Below, one piece after another: positions 26,247 to 35,226 of a stretch of 64,000 bases of DNA (positions are counted from its first letter, which is position 1; every line of letters begins with the position of its first letter). The notes under the pieces are model-generated. The model saw only the letters and a program-made list of their open reading frames with translations, made no database searches and was not told the DNA's origin. The stretch is from CAVVKW01 sp963761705 (lineage in GTDB: Bacteria; Verrucomicrobiota; Verrucomicrobiia; Chthoniobacterales; JAATET01): positions 372,001-436,000 of the forward strand of contig CAVXHK010000003.1 in the NCBI GenBank assembly GCA_963761705.1, read 5' to 3'. Made by a program: the position numbers and the translations under genes.

Positions 26247-26633
26247 ATGCGTGAAGTGATTTCGGAAGTGGCGGGCGGGCCTCCAGCGATTGGACCTTAT
26301 TCGCCGGCGGTGATCGGTGAGGGAAAGTTTTTGTTCGTTTCGGGGCAGATCCCGTTCGACGGGGCGGAAGGGAAGATCGTGCGCGGGACGATCACGGAGC
26401 AGACCCGGATCGTGCTGGCGAATCTCGAGCGTTTGGTGAAAGCGGGCGGGAGTTCGCTGGATCAGATCGTTTCGTGCCGAGTGTATCTGCAGCCGCTCAA
26501 TCCAGAGACGTTTGCGGAGATGAACGCGGTGTACGCGGAGGTCTTTGGGGAGAGCAAGCCGGCGCGGGCTACGGTCGGCGCGGGGTTGCTGGGTTTTGAC
26601 GTGGAGATCGAGGCGGTGGCGTTGGTGGGGTAG
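26247..26633 (+). CDS. ridA: RidA-family enamine/imine deaminase
   Basis: The protein has 128 residues, the standard size. The ATG at 26247 follows ACGAGG directly. Signature segments are GPPAIGPYSPAVIG at the start, FVSGQIP, TRIVLANLERLVKAGGSSLDQIVSCRVYL with the conserved Arg, and PARATVGAGLLGFDVEIEAVAL at the end. RidA trimers hydrolyse reactive 2-aminoacrylate and related imines formed by PLP enzymes. It is divergent from glgP. Confidence 0.93.
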   Translation: MREVISEVAGGPPAIGPYSPAVIGEGKFLFVSGQIPFDGAEGKIVRGTITEQTRIVLANLERLVKAGGSSLDQIVSCRVYLQPLNPETFAEMNAVYAEVFGESKPARATVGAGLLGFDVEIEAVALVG

Positions 26634-26725
26634 GTAGCGGCGCCTCGTGCTTGGGTTGGTGATCGGCAGGATGCCGGTGCCACGGAGGTTGACGGAGGCA
26701 TGGTGGGTGCTACGCTCCCGCGCCT

Positions 26726-28015
26726 ATGAGGTTTCCACTCGCTTTAACGGCAAAAATAGCGGCTTACATTGTCGGGAAAAAACTCCGCCGGGTTGAGAAA
26801 TTTGCCACCGTTCTGCAGCTCGAGCCGCTGCACACCTGCAACCTCACCTGCACGGGGTGCGGGCGGATTCGTGAGTATTCGACCTCGCTGAAGAACGTGA
26901 TGTCGCTCGAGGACTGTCTCGGTGCGGCGACGGAGTGCGGAGCCCCGATGATCTCGGTCTGCGGCGGGGAGCCACTCATTTATCCGCAGATCGAGGAGCT
27001 GGTCGAGGGGTTGCTCGCGCAGAAGCGGATCGTTTACATCTGCACGAACGGGATGTTCATGCGGAAAAAGATGCGCGACTGGCTGACGGTCGAGTTTGCG
27101 CGGAAGCCGGGCGTGGTTGGCCCGCTGTTGGAGAAATTGGTGAGTGAAGAGCTGATCACGGCGGCGCAGGTGGAGGACATCAAGGCTCCGAAGACGCCGG
27201 TTTCGGGTCCGGTGATCGGGCCGACGCAGTGGATGTATTGGAACGTTCACCTCGATGGGATGGAGCGGACCCACGATCTGATCGTCGAGCGTGAGGGCGT
27301 CTTCAAGGAATGCGTCGCGGCGATGCGGATGGGGAAGGTGCTGGGGTATCAGGTCGCGACAAACACGACGGTCTACAAGGAGACCGACATGGACGAGCTG
27401 GAGCAAATGTTTGATTTCTTGAGTTGGATTGGGATCGACGGGCACACGATCTCGCCGGGCTACGACTATGATAGCGCCAAGGAGGACATGCAAAAACGGC
27501 TGAACTTGCAGCCGGAGAATTTCTTCCTCACGCGGGAGGCGACGCGCGAGAAATTCAAAAACATCCGGGCTTGGGGCGAAAAATACGCTTTTTTCGGGAC
27601 GCCGATTTATCTGGATTTCTTGGCGGGTCAGCGGGATCTGACTTGCTCGGCGTGGGCGATTCCGACTCGGAACGTGATGGGATGGAAGGGGCCTTGTTAC
27701 CTGATGACGGACGGGCATTTTCCCAGTTACGACGCGTTGCTCGACGAAACGAAGTGGGAGAATTACGGCGTCGTCAACGGCGAGGCGAAGGACCCGCGGT
27801 GCGCGAATTGCATGGTGCATTGCGGCTACGAGCCGAGCGCGACGCTCGGGCGCGACGCGCAGCCGGGGGATACCTGGGCGAACGTGGCTTTCAACTTTGG
27901 CAAGAAGCCGGGGGTGCGCGTTGAAGGTGCGAGCGTGAACGCGTTCAATGGCGTGACCGCGGGGAAGGGGCACAAGACCGGGAAACCGGAGGCGTCGGAG
28001 AAGGTCGCGCTGTGA
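26726..28015 (+). CDS. hpnH: Adenosyl-hopene transferase HpnH (radical SAM)
   Basis: The protein has 429 residues. The radical SAM cluster is C38-x3-C42-x2-C45 in HTCNLTCTGCGRIREY, followed by SVCGGEPLIYP and CTNGMFM. HpnH adds the 5'-deoxyadenosyl group of SAM to diploptene, the first step to extended hopanoids. Compared with HpnH as I know it (about 330-380 residues), there is an insertion of about 50 residues (about 119-168, WLTVEFARKPGVVGPLLEK to GPTQ) just before the WNVHLDG strand, plus a longer C-terminal tail. CANCMVHCGYEPSA near the end is typical. The cyclase gene follows 67 bases later. Confidence 0.93.
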   Translation: MRFPLALTAKIAAYIVGKKLRRVEKFATVLQLEPLHTCNLTCTGCGRIREYSTSLKNVMSLEDCLGAATECGAPMISVCGGEPLIYPQIEELVEGLLAQKRIVYICTNGMFMRKKMRDWLTVEFARKPGVVGPLLEKLVSEELITAAQVEDIKAPKTPVSGPVIGPTQWMYWNVHLDGMERTHDLIVEREGVFKECVAAMRMGKVLGYQVATNTTVYKETDMDELEQMFDFLSWIGIDGHTISPGYDYDSAKEDMQKRLNLQPENFFLTREATREKFKNIRAWGEKYAFFGTPIYLDFLAGQRDLTCSAWAIPTRNVMGWKGPCYLMTDGHFPSYDALLDETKWENYGVVNGEAKDPRCANCMVHCGYEPSATLGRDAQPGDTWANVAFNFGKKPGVRVEGASVNAFNGVTAGKGHKTGKPEASEKVAL

Positions 28016-28082
28016 GTGGGGGCGGGACTCCGGTGGGACAGTCACGGAATCCGCGGCGCGGCTTCCCTACCGTCCGACAGTT

Positions 28083-30023
28083 TTGAACTTTGCGCAGAAA
28101 GTGGTGCCGTTCCCCGCGGTGGGTGGCGGCGGAATCCCGAATGTGGCCGATGCGGTTGCCGCGGCGCAGGGGTATTTGTTGAGATTGCAGCGGTCTGATG
28201 GGCGTTGGGAGGGGGAGCTGACGGTTGATTCGACGCTTTGCTCGGACGTGGTGCTCTATTTGCACTGGACGGGGCGGCGGGACGCGGAGCTGGAACGAAA
28301 ATGTGCGGACCACGTGCGGCGTCGGCAGATGGCGGATGGCGGATGGAACATCTACGTGGACGGGCCGAGCGAGATCAACGCGTCGGTGAAAGCCTATTTC
28401 GCGTTGAAGCTGAGCGGGGATTCGCCGTCGGAGCCGTGGATGCAGGAGGCACGGGCAAACATTTTGCGACTCGGCGGGATCCCGCACATGAACACCTACG
28501 CGAAGTTGTATCTGGCGCTGCTCGGGCAATTTCCGTGGAAGCATTTGCCGACCGTGCCGGTCGAGTTGTTCGTTCTGCCGCGGTGGTTTGTTTTCAGCGT
28601 TTGGGACATGTCGTCTTGGACGCGGGGCATTCTCGCGCCGCTGGCGATCCTCAACCACTTCCGACCGACGCGCGATTTGCCAGCGGAGTTTCAGCTCCAC
28701 GAATTGTATCCAGCGGGACTGGAGGGAACGGACCTTTCACTCAAGAAGGGGAAGTTTCTGTCGTGGCGGAATTTTTTCCTGAAGTGCGACGCGGCCCTCA
28801 AGTTCTTTGAGGCCGTGCGACCGACGTTTTTGCGCGAGCACGCTCTCAAGCTGGCTGAGCGCTGGATGGTCGAGCGGATGGGCGACGGGAGCGAGGGTCT
28901 GGGCGCGATCTTCCCGGCGATGCTCAACGGCATGATGGCCCTGCGGGCGCTGGGTTACGGGGAGGATCATCCGCTGGTGCGGAAGGCGGACGCGGATTTT
29001 CGCGGACTTTACGTGGACGACGAGGCAACGGGTGATTTTCGGATTCAGCCGTGTTTGTCGCCGGTGTGGGATACGGCGATCACGACGATCGCCCTTGGGG
29101 AATCCGGGCTGGAGCCGGACCACGTGTCGATGGTGCGGGCGGCGGCTTGGCTGGAAGAGCGGGAGGTCCGATTCCGCGGCGATTGGGTCGTAAAAAATCC
29201 GGTGCCCGAGGCGAGTGGCTGGGCGTTCGAGCACGCGAACAAGTATTATCCCGACACTGACGATACGATGATGGTGCTCATGGCGCTGAGGTTGACGGCT
29301 CCGCGAGATCCGGTGGCACGGGAAGAAATGGCGGCTCGGGCGTTGCGGTGGCTGCTGAGTTTCCAGTGTAAAGACGGTGGCTGGGCGGCGTTCGACAAAG
29401 ACGTGACGAAGGCTTGGTTGCAGGACATCCCGTTCGCGGACCACAACGCGATCCTCGATCCGACGTGCAGCGACTTGACGGCGCGGGTGTTGGAATTGCT
29501 CGGCTATCTCGGCTACGACCGCCGGTCCGAGTCGGTGCGGCGGGCGATCTCGATGCTGCGGCTGACCCAGGAGGACGACGGGTCTTGGTACGGGCGCTGG
29601 GGGGTAAATTATCTTTACGGGACTTGGCAGGTACTGCGGGGCCTGGGTGCCATCGGGTATAACATGGACGAAGTCTGGATTCGCCGCGGCCGGGACTGGC
29701 TGGAGAGTTGCCAAAATGAGGACGGTGGCTGGGGCGAGACGTGCGCGTCCTACGACGATCCCGATCTGAAGGGAAAGGGGCCGAGCACGCCGAGTCAGAC
29801 CGCTTGGGCGGTAATGGGGCTGTGCGCGTGCGGGGATGCGTCGCGCGAATCCGTGCGGCGGGGGATCGAATTTCTGGTGCTGCGGCAGGAGACTGACGGG
29901 TCTTGGACGGAAGAAGAGACGACCGGGACGGGTTTTCCGACCGTCTTTTATCTGCGTTACGGAATGTATCGGCTGTATTGGCCGCTGCTGGCACTCGCGA
30001 CCTATCGGAAGATGTCGCGCTGA
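28083..30023 (+). CDS. shc: Squalene-hopene cyclase
   Basis: The protein has 646 residues from a TTG start. The catalytic DxDD motif reads D391-T-D393-D394-TM, which protonates squalene. QW-type repeats recur (QRSDGRWEGEL, RRQMADGGWNIY, QCKDGGWAAFD, TQEDDGSWYGRWG, QNEDGGWGE, QETDGSW), and GVNYLYGTW is conserved. The enzyme is a monotopic inner-membrane protein converting squalene to hopene and hopanol. Preceded by hpnH, it shows that this organism makes hopanoids, including adenosyl-hopane-derived ones. An aldo/keto reductase gene follows 45 bases later. Confidence 0.96.
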   Translation: MNFAQKVVPFPAVGGGGIPNVADAVAAAQGYLLRLQRSDGRWEGELTVDSTLCSDVVLYLHWTGRRDAELERKCADHVRRRQMADGGWNIYVDGPSEINASVKAYFALKLSGDSPSEPWMQEARANILRLGGIPHMNTYAKLYLALLGQFPWKHLPTVPVELFVLPRWFVFSVWDMSSWTRGILAPLAILNHFRPTRDLPAEFQLHELYPAGLEGTDLSLKKGKFLSWRNFFLKCDAALKFFEAVRPTFLREHALKLAERWMVERMGDGSEGLGAIFPAMLNGMMALRALGYGEDHPLVRKADADFRGLYVDDEATGDFRIQPCLSPVWDTAITTIALGESGLEPDHVSMVRAAAWLEEREVRFRGDWVVKNPVPEASGWAFEHANKYYPDTDDTMMVLMALRLTAPRDPVAREEMAARALRWLLSFQCKDGGWAAFDKDVTKAWLQDIPFADHNAILDPTCSDLTARVLELLGYLGYDRRSESVRRAISMLRLTQEDDGSWYGRWGVNYLYGTWQVLRGLGAIGYNMDEVWIRRGRDWLESCQNEDGGWGETCASYDDPDLKGKGPSTPSQTAWAVMGLCACGDASRESVRRGIEFLVLRQETDGSWTEEETTGTGFPTVFYLRYGMYRLYWPLLALATYRKMSR

Positions 30024-30068
30024 GGGGTTGCGAAGGACCGTCGACGGTGCGACGGACGTTGGATTGGT

Positions 30069-30887
30069 ATGGAATACTTGGATGTTTACGGAACGAGAGT
30101 CCCGCGGGTGGGGTTTGGGACTTGGGAAATCAAGGGAGAGGTCTGCTCAGAATCGGTGCGCGATGCGCTCGAGATCGGTTATCGGCTGATCGACACGGCG
30201 CGGATGTATGAGAACGAGGCCGAGGTTGGGTCCGGGATCCGAGCCTCTGGGGTCAACCGAGACGAAATCTTTCTGACGTCGAAAATCGGACCATCGATGC
30301 TGCGGGCGCGTGACGTGAGGTCCGAAACGGAAGCGAGCTTGCGGGAGCTGGGCGTCGATTATTTGGATTTGATGCTGATTCACTGGCCGAATCGGGAAAT
30401 CCCGTTGCGGGAGACTCTCGGCGAATTGGCCCAACTCGCAGAGGAGCGTAAGATCCTCCGGATCGGGGTGAGCAATTTTCCGTTGCAGCACCTGCGGGAG
30501 GCTCGCTCAATCGTGTCGATTTTCTGCGATCAGGTGGAATTCCATCCGTTTCTGGGTCAGGACAAGCTGCTCGAGTTCGCCAGGGAGACGGGCTTGCTGC
30601 TCACCGCTTACTCACCGCTGGGAAGCGGGGAGCTGGAAGACTGGACCGCTCTCGAGCGGCTGGGAGAAAAATACGGCAAGAGCGCCCAGCAGGTTGCGCT
30701 CCGGTATTTGCTCAGTCACGACCGGGTGGCGGTCATCCCGCGTTCGACTTCGCACGAGCACCGAGTCGATAATTTTAACATTTTCGATTTCGACCTCGAC
30801 GCGGACGACATCTCGGAAATCGACGATCTTCCGAAAGACCAGCGGCAGATCGACCCGAAGTGGGCACCGGATTGGACGGCTGAGTGA
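30069..30887 (+). CDS. Aldo/keto reductase
   Basis: The protein has 272 residues. The catalytic tetrad is visible: Asp and Tyr in RLIDTARMYENE, Lys in FLTSKIG, and His in LMLIHWPN. NADPH-site segments follow (AYSPLGSGEL, AVIPRSTSHEHRVDN). It reduces aldehydes or ketones with NADPH; substrate unknown. It follows shc closely, so co-transcription with the hopanoid genes is possible, but AKRs are common passengers. It ends at a bidirectional hairpin shared with the convergent gene. Confidence 0.9.
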   Translation: MEYLDVYGTRVPRVGFGTWEIKGEVCSESVRDALEIGYRLIDTARMYENEAEVGSGIRASGVNRDEIFLTSKIGPSMLRARDVRSETEASLRELGVDYLDLMLIHWPNREIPLRETLGELAQLAEERKILRIGVSNFPLQHLREARSIVSIFCDQVEFHPFLGQDKLLEFARETGLLLTAYSPLGSGELEDWTALERLGEKYGKSAQQVALRYLLSHDRVAVIPRSTSHEHRVDNFNIFDFDLDADDISEIDDLPKDQRQIDPKWAPDWTAE

Positions 30888-30888
30888 G

Positions 30889-30915
30889 GGTTCCCGGTTC
30901 TGTTTTCCGGGAACC
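30889..30915. terminator. Hairpin between convergent genes
   Basis: A perfect nine-base stem (GGTTCCCGG at 30889-30897, CCGGGAACC at 30907-30915) encloses a nine-base loop TTCTGTTTT. It lies directly after the aldo/keto reductase stop and touches the stop of the convergent prepilin-like gene, so it could end transcripts from both sides. No long T-run follows on either strand. Confidence 0.55.
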
Positions 30916-31634
30916 TACGGGTTGCCAGTCGGATCGTTGTCCTTGCTGACGAGCCAGAGCCAATCCCCGTAGTTGGCGGTGGCGGCACCGGCGGGGGCGG
31001 GACCATTGTAGTCTTCCTCCTTCAGGAACCTTGATGACCCGTCCGTGAAGAGGTAAGTGGAACCGTCTCCGTAAAGCCTTTTGTTCAGGACCTTGTTCTG
31101 ATTTTCCTCAACAAAATCCATGTAGAAATTGCCGCTGTGCGATTGGGCGGCGACGAGGATCGTTCTGCTGGGTTGTTCGATCGCGTTCGCTCGGATGGTG
31201 ACGGTCGGATCATCGAAGGCACCAAGATCGTTGTAGCCGTTCATGATGTAGCTCGTGTTGTTGGGACCATTCGAGAGAGGATTTTTGTCACGGACGACGT
31301 AGTTTTGTTCGTCGGCTGGGTCGGCGTAAACCTTGGGATCATTGCCGAGGTACTCGATCAGGAGGGTCGGCCATTTTACCCCGGATCTGACGCGCGACGG
31401 GAGACTGAAATCGTTTTCGTTCGCGTAGAGTTGAAAGCCGACGCCGATCTGGCGGAGGTTATTGAGCGATTTGCCCATCTTCCCGCGCTCGATGAAGCCG
31501 GGGATCGACGCCACGATGAGCGCGGCCAAGACGGCGATGATGGTCGTAACGATGAGCAACTCGATGAGCGTGAACGCCGAACGATCTCGCCGTCTCATGC
31601 CGATGGACGGGGACTTGACTTGGTCTTGGTGCAT
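30915..31634 (-). CDS. Prepilin-like secreted protein (type IV pilin / type II secretion pseudopilin leader)
   Basis: The protein has 239 residues from the ATG at 31634; a second ATG at 31598 is close to the leader. RRRDRSAFTLIELLIVTTI is a class III prepilin leader: processing would fall just before F of FTLIELL, with Glu at +5. One hydrophobic helix follows, then a region of about 190 residues with GVGFQLYANEN, NTSYIMNGYND and YGDGSTYLFTDGSSRFL, typical of the many H-x9-DG-type pseudopilin proteins in Verrucomicrobia and Planctomycetes. Role unknown; such proteins often occur in many paralogs. It is divergent from the nitrite/sulfite reductase gene. Confidence 0.85.
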   Translation of the reverse strand: MHQDQVKSPSIGMRRRDRSAFTLIELLIVTTIIAVLAALIVASIPGFIERGKMGKSLNNLRQIGVGFQLYANENDFSLPSRVRSGVKWPTLLIEYLGNDPKVYADPADEQNYVVRDKNPLSNGPNNTSYIMNGYNDLGAFDDPTVTIRANAIEQPSRTILVAAQSHSGNFYMDFVEENQNKVLNKRLYGDGSTYLFTDGSSRFLKEEDYNGPAPAGAATANYGDWLWLVSKDNDPTGNP

Positions 31635-31709
31635 GGGATTCTTTTTGACCGTCGAAACGGCCCATCGGGGGTGCGCTCTCAAGTGTAACGTTTTCTGCGA
31701 GACAAGATC

Positions 31710-33338
31710 ATGATTGATATCCATCCAAACTTCGCCGCTGTCAAGCAGGGCCTCATCGACGTCAACCCGGCCGAGCAACTCAAGCTCGACAAGGACGGAC
31801 TGGACGTCATCCACGACATTTATCGCTACGCCAAGGAGGGGTTTGAGGCGATTACCGACGGGGATTTTGACCGGATGAAGTGGTACGGTGTGTATCGGCA
31901 GAAGCCGAAGGACAGCGGCTACTTCATGCTGCGACTCAAGGTGCCGGGTGGGCAGGTGACGCCGGAGCAGGCGATTGCCGTGTCGAAATTGGCGGACGAA
32001 TACGCGCACGGTTTGGTCGACATCACGACGCGGCAGACCCTGCAGTTCCACTGGCTTCGGATCGAGGACATCCCGCCGATTTTCGATACGTTGGACAAGG
32101 TTGGCATCACGACGAGTGGAGCTTGCGGCGACGACACTCGCAACGTCTGCGGGTGCGCGGTGAGTGGGTTGAACCCCAACGAAGTGATCGACGCGACACC
32201 ACAACTTCTGGAAATCAACCGGGAGCTGACGAACAACCGCGATTTTTCGAATCTACCCCGGAAGTATAAGATCTCGATCAGCGGCTGCGACATCCACTGC
32301 TCGCAGCCGGACATTAATTGCGTCGGTCTGTTCGGTTTGCGGAACGCGGATGGCGTGGCCGGCTACGGGATTAAGGTCGGCGGCGGTCTGTCATCGGCGG
32401 CGAAGATGGCGCAGACGATGAATGTTTGGATTGCGCCTGACCAGGCTTGGCCCGTGGTCGAGGCGGTGAGTAAGGTTTTCCGCGACGAGGGTTATCGGGC
32501 GAAGCGGAACAAGGCGCGCTTCAAGTTTCTCGTTGAGGATTGGGGTGTCGAGCGGATCCGCGCCGAAGTCGAGGAGCGCCTCGGCTACGAGATGCCGACG
32601 CACGAAGACTTTGTCTATCCGCGCGATCAGGAGACGGATCACATGGGGATCCACGCGCAGATCCAGCCAGGGCTCTCTTGGGTGGGCGTGTGCTTCCCGG
32701 GTGGGCGGATGAAAAACGGGACTCTCGCGAAAGTTGGCGAGATCGCGGCGAAGTATGGCCAAGAGGGCTCGTCTTCCATCCGGCTCACGAACAAGCAGAA
32801 TCTCGTGATTCCTAACGTGCCGAACGAAAATCTCGAGGGGATGAAGGCGGAACTGGACGCGGCGGGATTGTCCTACGCGCCGTCAAATTTCCGTGAAGGC
32901 TGCGTTTCGTGCACGGGGATCGAGTTCTGTAACTTGGCGGTTGCCGAGACGAAAAACCGGATGCTGGCGCTCGTCGAGCAACTTGAAGCCAAGAGTGGCT
33001 GGTACAAGGGAAAAATCCGGGTGCATTTCAGTGGATGCCCATCGAGCTGCGGCCAGCAACAGATCGCTGACATCGGTTTCCGCGGTGCGAAGAAAAAGAT
33101 CGATGGGAAGATGATGGACGCCTACGACATGTTCGTCGGTGGACGGCTGGGGGCGAACCGACGTTTCAACACGCTGCTGAAGGGAAAAATCCTGGCTCCG
33201 GATGTTGATACGGTCATTGACTCGCTGTTGCACCACTACGAGGACAACAAGACGGGCGACGAGAGTTTCAGCGAGTTCTGTGAGCGGATGCCGAAAGAGG
33301 ATCTGCTGACGGGCTTGCCGGAGGCTTACCAGGTCTAG
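31710..33338 (+). CDS. nirA: Ferredoxin-dependent nitrite/sulfite reductase (siroheme, 4Fe-4S)
   Basis: The protein has 542 residues. Two ferredoxin-like halves are present (VDITTRQTLQFHWLRIED in the first, SIRLTNKQNLVIPNVP in the second). The siroheme-coupled cluster ligands are C401-x5-C407 (CTGIEFC) and C443-x3-C447 (CPSSC). It reduces nitrite to ammonia or sulfite to sulfide with six electrons in the cytoplasm. The overall look (DIHCSQPDINCVG, YGIKVGGG) favours the NirA-type nitrite reductase, but sulfite reductase cannot be excluded without a tree. No nitrate transporter or siroheme-synthesis gene is adjacent. Confidence 0.88.
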   Translation: MIDIHPNFAAVKQGLIDVNPAEQLKLDKDGLDVIHDIYRYAKEGFEAITDGDFDRMKWYGVYRQKPKDSGYFMLRLKVPGGQVTPEQAIAVSKLADEYAHGLVDITTRQTLQFHWLRIEDIPPIFDTLDKVGITTSGACGDDTRNVCGCAVSGLNPNEVIDATPQLLEINRELTNNRDFSNLPRKYKISISGCDIHCSQPDINCVGLFGLRNADGVAGYGIKVGGGLSSAAKMAQTMNVWIAPDQAWPVVEAVSKVFRDEGYRAKRNKARFKFLVEDWGVERIRAEVEERLGYEMPTHEDFVYPRDQETDHMGIHAQIQPGLSWVGVCFPGGRMKNGTLAKVGEIAAKYGQEGSSSIRLTNKQNLVIPNVPNENLEGMKAELDAAGLSYAPSNFREGCVSCTGIEFCNLAVAETKNRMLALVEQLEAKSGWYKGKIRVHFSGCPSSCGQQQIADIGFRGAKKKIDGKMMDAYDMFVGGRLGANRRFNTLLKGKILAPDVDTVIDSLLHHYEDNKTGDESFSEFCERMPKEDLLTGLPEAYQV

Positions 33339-33541
33339 GTCGCGTTCTGGTCGGGTGAGGCTTTGCCTCCGTTGCGGACCGAGGCGGTGCTCTCGCTGCG
33401 TGCGGATCGTCCGTCTACATCCGAGGCGGAGAAGCGTCGTTGGGACGGGTCTCTGTTCTCGGAAGGCTGCGCAGGTCGTTCGTGCCGGGTTGCTTGACGC
33501 AGATGGAAAAGGTGAGAGCCGTTAAGCGAGGACGCTGAAAT

Positions 33542-34546
33542 TCATCGGCGGCGAATGCGGCGGGTTTTCGTGGTGGAAGTGCCGTCGTCGCTGCGAGCGA
33601 GGACTTTGATGCGGGACGCGCCCCGCGGGACGCGGGTCTCAAATTTCCACTGGTCCGTTCCGTTGGCGGTGCGGAATCGGGTCGGGTTACCGCTACGGAT
33701 GAGCTGGTAACGGACTCGGACGACTTGATTGCCGCGTCCGACTTTGGCGTTGCCGCGCACGGTGAGGGTTTCGTTGGTTGTGCGCAGAGTGCGGGGGCCG
33801 CGGATGCGCAGCGAGGGAGCGCGTCCGACGTTGGCGGTGTAGCTGATCGAATCGACGAAGAGCTGGAGAAAACTGCGCGAGTCGGGGGTCTGAAACGGCG
33901 GCTGTGAGAGGCCAAAGCTGTCGAGGGAGAAGTCGGAGCCGGCGGAGAGTTCGCTGAGCGTGAGCGTTGTTCGGGAGCTGCCCACTCGGACCTCGAGTTG
34001 CCCGGCTCCCTTCGCCCCGCCGGTCGGATTCCAATCGTAGGACCAGGTGAGGATGCGGTCGGGGTTCGCTTGGACGCGAAACGGCTTGCCAACGAAGGCG
34101 TTGCCGTCGGCGAACTGGATGATCGCGCAGGCGGTGAGAGGATTTTCCCCGGTGCCGGAGATTGCTAGGCCGAGCACTTGGACGAATGGTCTGGCCGACT
34201 GGGAGAAGTGACCCACGTAGGTGGTCGCCGCGTAGGGCGGATTCACGCTCGTTTGGCCGATGAGGATCTCGCCGCTGGCCGAAAGCGGGGTGGCTCGGTT
34301 GAAGGAGCCGTTGAGAAAGAGGTCGGCGTAGTAATTGAACGAGCTGGACGGTCGAAAGAGTCCGCCGGCGTCGCCGCGGGTGCCGAAGGAATCGCGGTTG
34401 CCGAAACCGAAGGGCAGATTGGGTTGGCTTGGCCGCCAGTTGCGGGGCGAATCGGCAAATCCCTCGAAGCGGATCGTGGTCTGCGCCGAGGTGATTTCCG
34501 CAACGGCCAGCAAGGCGAGGAGCGGGAGGAGGTGACGGATCTTCAT
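33542..34546 (-). CDS. Secreted protein of unknown function
   Basis: The protein has 334 residues with a clear signal peptide (MKIRHLLPLLALLAVAEITSAQ). The body is beta-rich with TTIRFEGFADSP and a LFVDSISYTANVG segment. The last 80 residues (SLRIRGPRTLRT, VRYQLIRSG, TDQWKFETRVPRGASRI, ending RRIRRR) look like an immunoglobulin-type C-terminal domain. The same ending style occurs in the pseudogene at 18803-19384. I do not recognise a catalytic motif. The 203 bases between this gene and nirA hold only a weak GAGGC/GCCTC hairpin near 33356-33368. Confidence 0.7.
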   Translation of the reverse strand: MKIRHLLPLLALLAVAEITSAQTTIRFEGFADSPRNWRPSQPNLPFGFGNRDSFGTRGDAGGLFRPSSSFNYYADLFLNGSFNRATPLSASGEILIGQTSVNPPYAATTYVGHFSQSARPFVQVLGLAISGTGENPLTACAIIQFADGNAFVGKPFRVQANPDRILTWSYDWNPTGGAKGAGQLEVRVGSSRTTLTLSELSAGSDFSLDSFGLSQPPFQTPDSRSFLQLFVDSISYTANVGRAPSLRIRGPRTLRTTNETLTVRGNAKVGRGNQVVRVRYQLIRSGNPTRFRTANGTDQWKFETRVPRGASRIKVLARSDDGTSTTKTRRIRRR

Positions 34547-34657
34547 GATGCGCGGAGACGAGTAACATCGCGGGCGAACATTGCAAAGGGTGTCGTCGTT
34601 GAAATAGTTGCAAGCTGCGAGCATCCGCTGCGGCAGGTCCGCTCGAATTGTACGCCT

Positions 34658-35092
34658 ATGAGTGCAGAAACATTGAAGACAGTGAACGACCTCCTTCAGA
34701 CCCTCCGCGACGGTGTTGAGGGCTACACGAAAGCGGCAGAGGGAGCCAAGAACCCGTCGCTCAAGGCGATGCTGGCTGAGCTGGCGAGCGAGCGTAAATT
34801 GATGGTGGACGAGATGGTGACCTTGGCGAGTGCAGACCCTGCCGAAGACAAGCCGAGCGTGACGAGTGCGCTCCACCGGGGCTGGATCGATCTGAAGGCA
34901 GCCCTCACGTCGGGAGACGATCACGCGATCCTCTCAGAGTGCGAGCGCGGTGAGGATCACGCGCTGAAAGCTTGCCGTGAGGCGACCGCTGAGACGCTCC
35001 CAGACTCGGTTCAGACCGTCGTAGCTGGGATCACCGTGAAAGTGCAGGCGGCTCACGACCGGATCAAGGCGATGCGAGACGCTTCGGCGTGA
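34658..35092 (+). CDS. DUF2383 / PA2169-family four-helix-bundle protein
   Basis: The protein has 144 residues, soluble and almost all helix. It has the pattern of the PA2169 family: TVNDLLQTLRDGVEGYTKAAEGAK, LKAMLAELASERKLMVDEM, and GEDHALKACREATAE. These are ferritin-like bundles of unknown function, often reported as stress-responsive. The ATG at 34658 is the natural start; longer in-frame extensions run through the upstream gene and are not real. A good intrinsic terminator follows the stop by six bases. Confidence 0.8.
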   Translation: MSAETLKTVNDLLQTLRDGVEGYTKAAEGAKNPSLKAMLAELASERKLMVDEMVTLASADPAEDKPSVTSALHRGWIDLKAALTSGDDHAILSECERGEDHALKACREATAETLPDSVQTVVAGITVKVQAAHDRIKAMRDASA

Positions 35093-35098
35093 GGAGCG

Positions 35099-35127
35099 GA
35101 AAAAATCGTCCGTCGGCGATTTTTTTG
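35099..35127 (+). terminator. Intrinsic terminator after the DUF2383 gene
   Basis: ATCGTC and GGCGAT pair around a CGTC loop, extended by an A-run on the left and seven Ts on the right. This is the standard shape of a rho-independent terminator, and with A-tract and T-tract on either side it could work in both directions. Confidence 0.75.
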
Positions 35128-35180
35128 TTGTCAGCGTTCGAAAATGCTGATTAGCTCCGCTCATGTTCTGGGGGGAACAG

Positions 35181-35212
35181 CAGGCCGTCGTGGCATTCGT
35201 CGCGACGGCCTG
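35181..35212. terminator. Ten-base-pair hairpin between convergent genes
   Basis: CAGGCCGTCG (35181-35190) pairs perfectly with CGACGGCCTG (35203-35212) across a 12-base loop; TATTTTGT follows on the plus strand. It lies just past the stop of the minus-strand DUF2723 gene and downstream of the first terminator. It may be a second terminator or an RNA-stability hairpin. Confidence 0.45.
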
Positions 35213-35226
35213 TATTTTGTCCTGAT

